From Phascolomyces articulosus (lineage: Eukaryota; Mucoromycota; Mucoromycetes; Mucorales; Lichtheimiaceae): 22,259 nt of DNA. Positions within the stretch are counted from its first letter, which is position 1, and each line of letters starts with the position of its first letter. The notes under the pieces were generated by a model. The model searched no databases and was not told where the DNA came from. It worked only from the letters and a program-made list of their open reading frames with translations. Shown piece after piece: positions 19,338 through 22,259 of the stretch. A program made the translations under genes and the position numbers. Location: assembly GCA_025677815.1 (NCBI GenBank), contig JAIXMP010000085.1:1-22259 (forward strand). The letters are read 5' to 3'.

Positions 19338-20343
19338 TTGTTATCAAGATTGATAAGGAAAATGCTTTGGAGGAGTTAGAAAGAATGACAGTCTGCAAAT
19401 TCTGTAAGAATTTGCTTCCTGAAACTCGTCCTAACACTTTTAATGACCTTTATCTTGACGCTTTACAAGCAGAAGAAGAATTCGGTGATATGGTGGCAAC
19501 TGCGGCGCAGGGCATATTTTGTGCTGAGCATATAAGAGAGAAAGAAACAGAGGAAACAATAAAGGAAGGTGTTAAAATGGGGTATCCATCTGTGCAAGTT
19601 GTAAACGACCTTCTGGCTAAAGTAAAGGATAGAATAGAAGTCATGAAAGACTATCTAGACGACCTAGTATATGAAAGAGCAAAGCCAAAAAAAACTGAAA
19701 AGTTGCTTGACATTGAATGTGTGTGTATATATATTTCTAACCAGTTTGTTTATTTATTTTATGGTCAATATCTATGTATAATATATTGGGAAGCTAATTA
19801 CAAATGTTATCATATCCACTATAAACATAAAGTTAGGATACTATGGTACACGTTTAAAGATAGTTATCAAGAGGTGCCTTTACTTAGTTTACTTTGCTAA
19901 AGATTCCGAATTCGTAAGGGTCGCCTAAAAAGAGAAGCTTACATTTTTAGATCCATTCAAGCTTACTGAACAAGAAGTTGAAATAAAGCAATTTTCTCAG
20001 ACCCTTGGAAAAAAAATCGATGCCTTTCTTATTGGTACTGTTGTGACACGTTTGGTAGAATTGGATATCAAATCCAATATTCTTGCTCCTCCTGATAGCA
20101 TTGATATCAGTCATTCATCAAGTCTCCAAAAATACGCAATACGTATGCTAGCAAAAACCAGGGGTTATAGATTGGCAGTCGATAGATATTCAAAGTGTAC
20201 ATATTTTAATTAATAAGAAAAATCCATGTACTCTATCATATCACCTAACTTCGATTTTTTTAGTTCCAATTGGTCTTGGTTTACTTGCTGATGAGCTGAG
20301 TGCTGATGATATGAGCGAACACGAATCCGATGGTGATGCTTGA
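19338..20343 (+). pseudogene. Gene remnant with RTC4-like domain
   Basis: It follows the OTU exon by about 80 bases on the same strand. After an acceptor-like TATAG at 19337 the frame reads LEELERMTVCKFCKNLLPET, then QGIFCAEHIREKETEE, MGYPSVQVVNDLLAKVKDRI and EVMKDYLDDL. The C-x2-C, C-x2-H, GYP and R-hydrophobic helix order resembles the RTC4-like domain, a fungal module of uncertain function. The frame then runs into intron-like sequence after about 19710. A later exon (about 19940-20196; GKKIDAFLIGTVVTRLVELD, YAIRMLAKTRGYRL) joins through a clean intron (20197-20263) to a short acidic end (LADELSADDMSEHESDGDA). An in-frame TAA near 19925 and the unclear start suggest decay. It could be a second MULE gene, a C-terminal extension of the OTU protein, or a separate gene. 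Confidence 0.45.
20197..20263 (+). other. Intron in the RTC4-like gene
   Basis: Sixty-seven bases with donor GTACAT, branch-like CACCTAACT and acceptor TTTTTTTAG. Phase-1 splicing joins VDRYSK to PIGLGLLADE through a Phe codon and opens the frame to the TGA at 20341. Confidence 0.6.
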
Positions 20344-20531
20344 AGTTTTATAGAGAATAATGATAGAAACTAGGATGTGGATTTATAATATAACTTTTCC
20401 TGCACTTCCCTTCTCTTCTGTTTCTTTAATTTTTTGTTTATTTCTTTTTTCTTCTTATTTGACCTTAACTGTAATATCCAACATCTAATTTTTCTTGTCT
20501 TATTTCTTTATCCCTTCTCTCCAATTGACAG
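20344..20531. other. Spacer between the RTC4-like gene and the LTR
   Basis: Pyrimidine-rich, no coding potential. It probably contains the 3' UTR of the preceding gene. No MULE terminal inverted repeat was recognised here. Confidence 0.4.
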
Positions 20532-20938
20532 TGTGGAATTTGGTTAATTTTAGATTAGAATAAAAGATAAAAACGGACGATGTAAATCCTTTGAGACTTT
20601 GTTATAGGTTTTTTAATGAAGAGAAAGATCTTTACAATAAAAGTTGAATTACTTTTCTACAATTACGTTTACAATAGCTTATTTATACTTTTTCTATTCT
20701 GTGAAAGATGTGGGCTTAGTTACTTATTTTATACTGTGGAATTTGGTAGGTTTTTATATCAGAAAATAGAAAATAGACGGTATGAATCCTTTGAGACTTT
20801 TCTTAAAGGTTTATTATGCGAGTTCCAAAATGGAAATAAAAAGTTAATTAAAAGGTTTTTACAATTACTTTCACAATGGCTTATTTATACTTTTTCTATT
20901 CTATAATGGATGAGGGCTTAGTGGATTATTATGTATTA
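20532..20938 (+). repeat. Tandem duplication, unit about 203 bp
   Basis: The two units start at 20532 and 20735 with TGTGGAATTTGG. They share AATCCTTTGAGACTTT, TTTTTACAAT-like and GGCTTATTTATACTTTTTCT blocks. A weakly similar third start (TGTATAACGGATTCGG) lies at 20939. Confidence 0.75.
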
Positions 20939-21505
20939 TGTATAACGGATTCGGGTCCTTCTTGTATAATTATTTCTTTTATGAGAATGATAGTAATATG
21001 GGATCTATAGGATCGAGTGCAAGAATATGGTGCACCCTTTGATCCTTTCTTTTAGATTTTTTTTTGTGTAGTACATCGTTATGCGATTTGACTTAATTTC
21101 CTTTTTAAAATTGAAGGATTTGGGTTTCCTTATTTGGACATGTTCTTTGGGCTGAGCCCTTATATGATATATGTTTTATCATGGAGTTATTTTATTATGT
21201 AGAATACGACATATACTATTCTATATTCTGGATGGATGAATCAGGACCTTTGGGGATATGATAATTATTATCATTTATGAGAGTAGTTATAAGGATAGGT
21301 CTAAGGCTGCGCCTTTTATCTTTGACATCTTCTTTGACGTTTTCTTTTTAGAGAGTTATATGAAGGTAGTACATCGTTATGCGATTATACTAATTTCCTT
21401 TTTTACACAAGGATTATTTAAGTTTCCTTATTTGTATATGTGCTCAGGCTGTGCCTTTTGTGTAATATCAGTGTTTATTATAGAGTATAGTGTCAGAATA
21501 CGACA
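20939..21505 (+). repeat. Degenerate tandem duplication, unit about 290-298 bp
   Basis: GTAGTACATCGTTATGCGAT recurs at 21068 and 21366, and GAATACGACAT at 21202 and 21496. The intervening parts share TTTCCTTATTTG and GCTGAGCCCTT- or GCTGTGCCTTT-like blocks. The spacing drifts, so the duplication is old. Confidence 0.7.
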
Positions 21506-21508
21506 TTA

Positions 21509-21519
21509 CCCCCCTCCAG
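21509..21519 (-). promoter_or_regulatory. Polypurine tract
   Basis: On the minus strand CTGGAGGGGGGT lies three bases before the TGTCG start of the LTR and downstream of the polyprotein stop. This is the position where plus-strand DNA priming starts in Ty3/gypsy elements. Confidence 0.65.
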
Positions 21520-21602
21520 ATTGGAACAATCATTTTAAATTTGAGATATTATAATTTCATATATCTTTTGGTAGTTGATCCCTTATTACGATTTTTTATA
21601 AT

Positions 21603-22259
21603 TTAATTATTTGAAGTCTTAAGACGTTTGCTCCTTCGTGGGTTGGTATCGATCGTATTTCCTTTTTGATTTAAAGGTATGTTATTTTTTCTTTTTGTTA
21701 CTTTATTGTTTGTTCTAGATGGACGTTCATCTTTTTCATTAATGCCTAGTCGATGCCAGTATTGTATTATAAAATCAGGGTCTGTAAATTTATCAGCTGT
21801 TAACCAAGAATCATCTTTTGGTTCGTAACCTTTCCATCTAACCAAGTATTCATGGTTTCCTGGTTTTCCACGATGCTTAAGTATAGACTGTATTTCATAT
21901 ATTTCATCAGCAGGGATGACTTCATCTTGAGATATTAATTTTAATTCAGATGGTGCATAATTTCGCGGCATTAAAATCCCTTGTTCATCTTGAAGTATGT
22001 ATGTGCCACCTTCTGTCTTTCTTAGGACAGTATAGGGACCTTCATAAATTGGTGCAAGTTTACTATTTCTTAAATGCACTTTAGCCATTACGTGACTTTG
22101 TTCTGGGAATTCAACAAGTTTATGTTTTTTATCAAACGTATCTTTTTGTTTCTGTACGAATTCTTTTGTTCTTTGTTGGATAGCTGGAAATACAATGTTT
22201 TCCATATGCTCTATCTTTTTTATTAATTGATCTTCAGTCATTGGTTTTTGAGGTATAGC
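21603..22259 (-). CDS. Ty3/gypsy polyprotein, integrase C-terminus and chromodomain (partial)
   Basis: The frame is open to the window edge, so the 5' part is missing and the Met at 22239-22241 is not a start. Numbering from that Met: an integrase tail with HLRNSKLAPIYEGPYTVLRK and GTYILQDEQG (about 56-88), the usual DNA-binding region; then a chromodomain at about 114-161, YEIQSILKHR, EYLVRWKGYEPKDDSWLTAD. It ends in a basic tail (TKRKNN, PRRSKRLKTS) that could be a nuclear signal. In chromoviruses this module steers integration to heterochromatin or H3K9-methylated regions. No break is seen in the visible part. It is transcribed towards the LTR at 20532-21505. Confidence 0.9.
   Translation of the reverse strand, partial: AIPQKPMTEDQLIKKIEHMENIVFPAIQQRTKEFVQKQKDTFDKKHKLVEFPEQSHVMAKVHLRNSKLAPIYEGPYTVLRKTEGGTYILQDEQGILMPRNYAPSELKLISQDEVIPADEIYEIQSILKHRGKPGNHEYLVRWKGYEPKDDSWLTADKFTDPDFIIQYWHRLGINEKDERPSRTNNKVTKRKNNIPLNQKGNTIDTNPRRSKRLKTSNN

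Larger units (their letters stand above)
20532..21505 (-). repeat. Probable 3' LTR of the Ty3/gypsy element
   Basis: On the minus strand it begins TGTCGTATTCTGACA directly after a purine tract and would end ...AAATTCCACA, giving TG...CA ends and about 974 bases. It is built of nested tandem duplications (20532-20938 and 20939-21505). Because TGTCG recurs at 21211 and TGTGGAATTTGG at 20735, the LTR could be shorter. The 5' LTR lies outside the window, so the limits and target duplication cannot be confirmed. Confidence 0.5.
20532..22259 (-). mobile_element. 3' part of a Ty3/gypsy chromovirus
   Basis: Integrase C-terminus with chromodomain, stop, polypurine tract and LTR follow one another in the order expected for a chromovirus. 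The remainder (Gag, protease, RT, RNase H, integrase core, 5' LTR) would lie past the right edge of the window. Confidence 0.75.

Overview
The window looks like a transposon graveyard in an early-diverging, AT-rich fungus; Mucoromycota is my best guess. The evidence is short GT-AG introns with CTAAC- or TACTAA-like branch points, a DIRS-type tyrosine-recombinase retroelement, a large IS630/Tc1-like element, a MULE carrying an OTU protease domain, and a Ty3/gypsy chromovirus. The host assignment is inference. I see no clear host housekeeping gene, no tRNA or rRNA, and no CRISPR array.

Layout. (1) 1-4567: a 4.6 kb DNA transposon with near-identical terminal inverted repeats of about 140 bp and two genes pointing at each other. 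The plus-strand gene (797-2360, one intron) is an intact DD34E transposase. The minus-strand gene (2831-4368) is a homologous protein with the same HTH and DDE layout, but the first catalytic Asp is Gly and the final Glu is Asp; it is also frameshifted. (2) 4532-5183: an array of about 29 GCGAA-type boxes spaced 22-23 bp, running straight out of the right TIR. (3) 5184-7350: scraps, including two possible small introns, a CCTTCAAG minisatellite with a hairpin, one copy of a dispersed repeat, an acidic C-terminal gene fragment, and the N-terminal relic of a transposase. (4) 7351-11785: a decayed DIRS element (Gag-like, RT-RNase H, tyrosine recombinase) with 101-bp inverted repeats and a perfect 22-bp-arm palindrome. 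(5) 12436-13992: an intact, very AT-rich single-exon gene encoding a Harbinger-like DDE transposase fused to a C-terminal chromodomain. (6) 15424-19257: a decayed MULE transposase gene (FAR1-like zinc finger, MULE DDE, SWIM-like finger, KGRP linker, OTU cysteine protease). A second broken gene with an RTC4-like domain follows at 19338-20343. (7) 20532-22259: the 3' end of a Ty3/gypsy chromovirus on the minus strand, with integrase C-terminus, chromodomain, polypurine tract and a probable LTR made of nested tandem duplications.

Themes. Two unrelated transposon classes here end in a chromodomain, which suggests targeting to modified chromatin. Elements 4 and 6 carry in-frame stops that all fall where Gln or Trp is expected, so C-to-T or G-to-A transitions explain every one, as in RIP-like or deamination decay. 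The minus-strand gene of element 1 is broken only by small indels, some in homopolymers, so assembly error must be excluded there. The candidate new systems are element 1 (a transposase with a catalytically dead partner, inside TIRs that grade into a box array) and the chromodomain-DDE gene.
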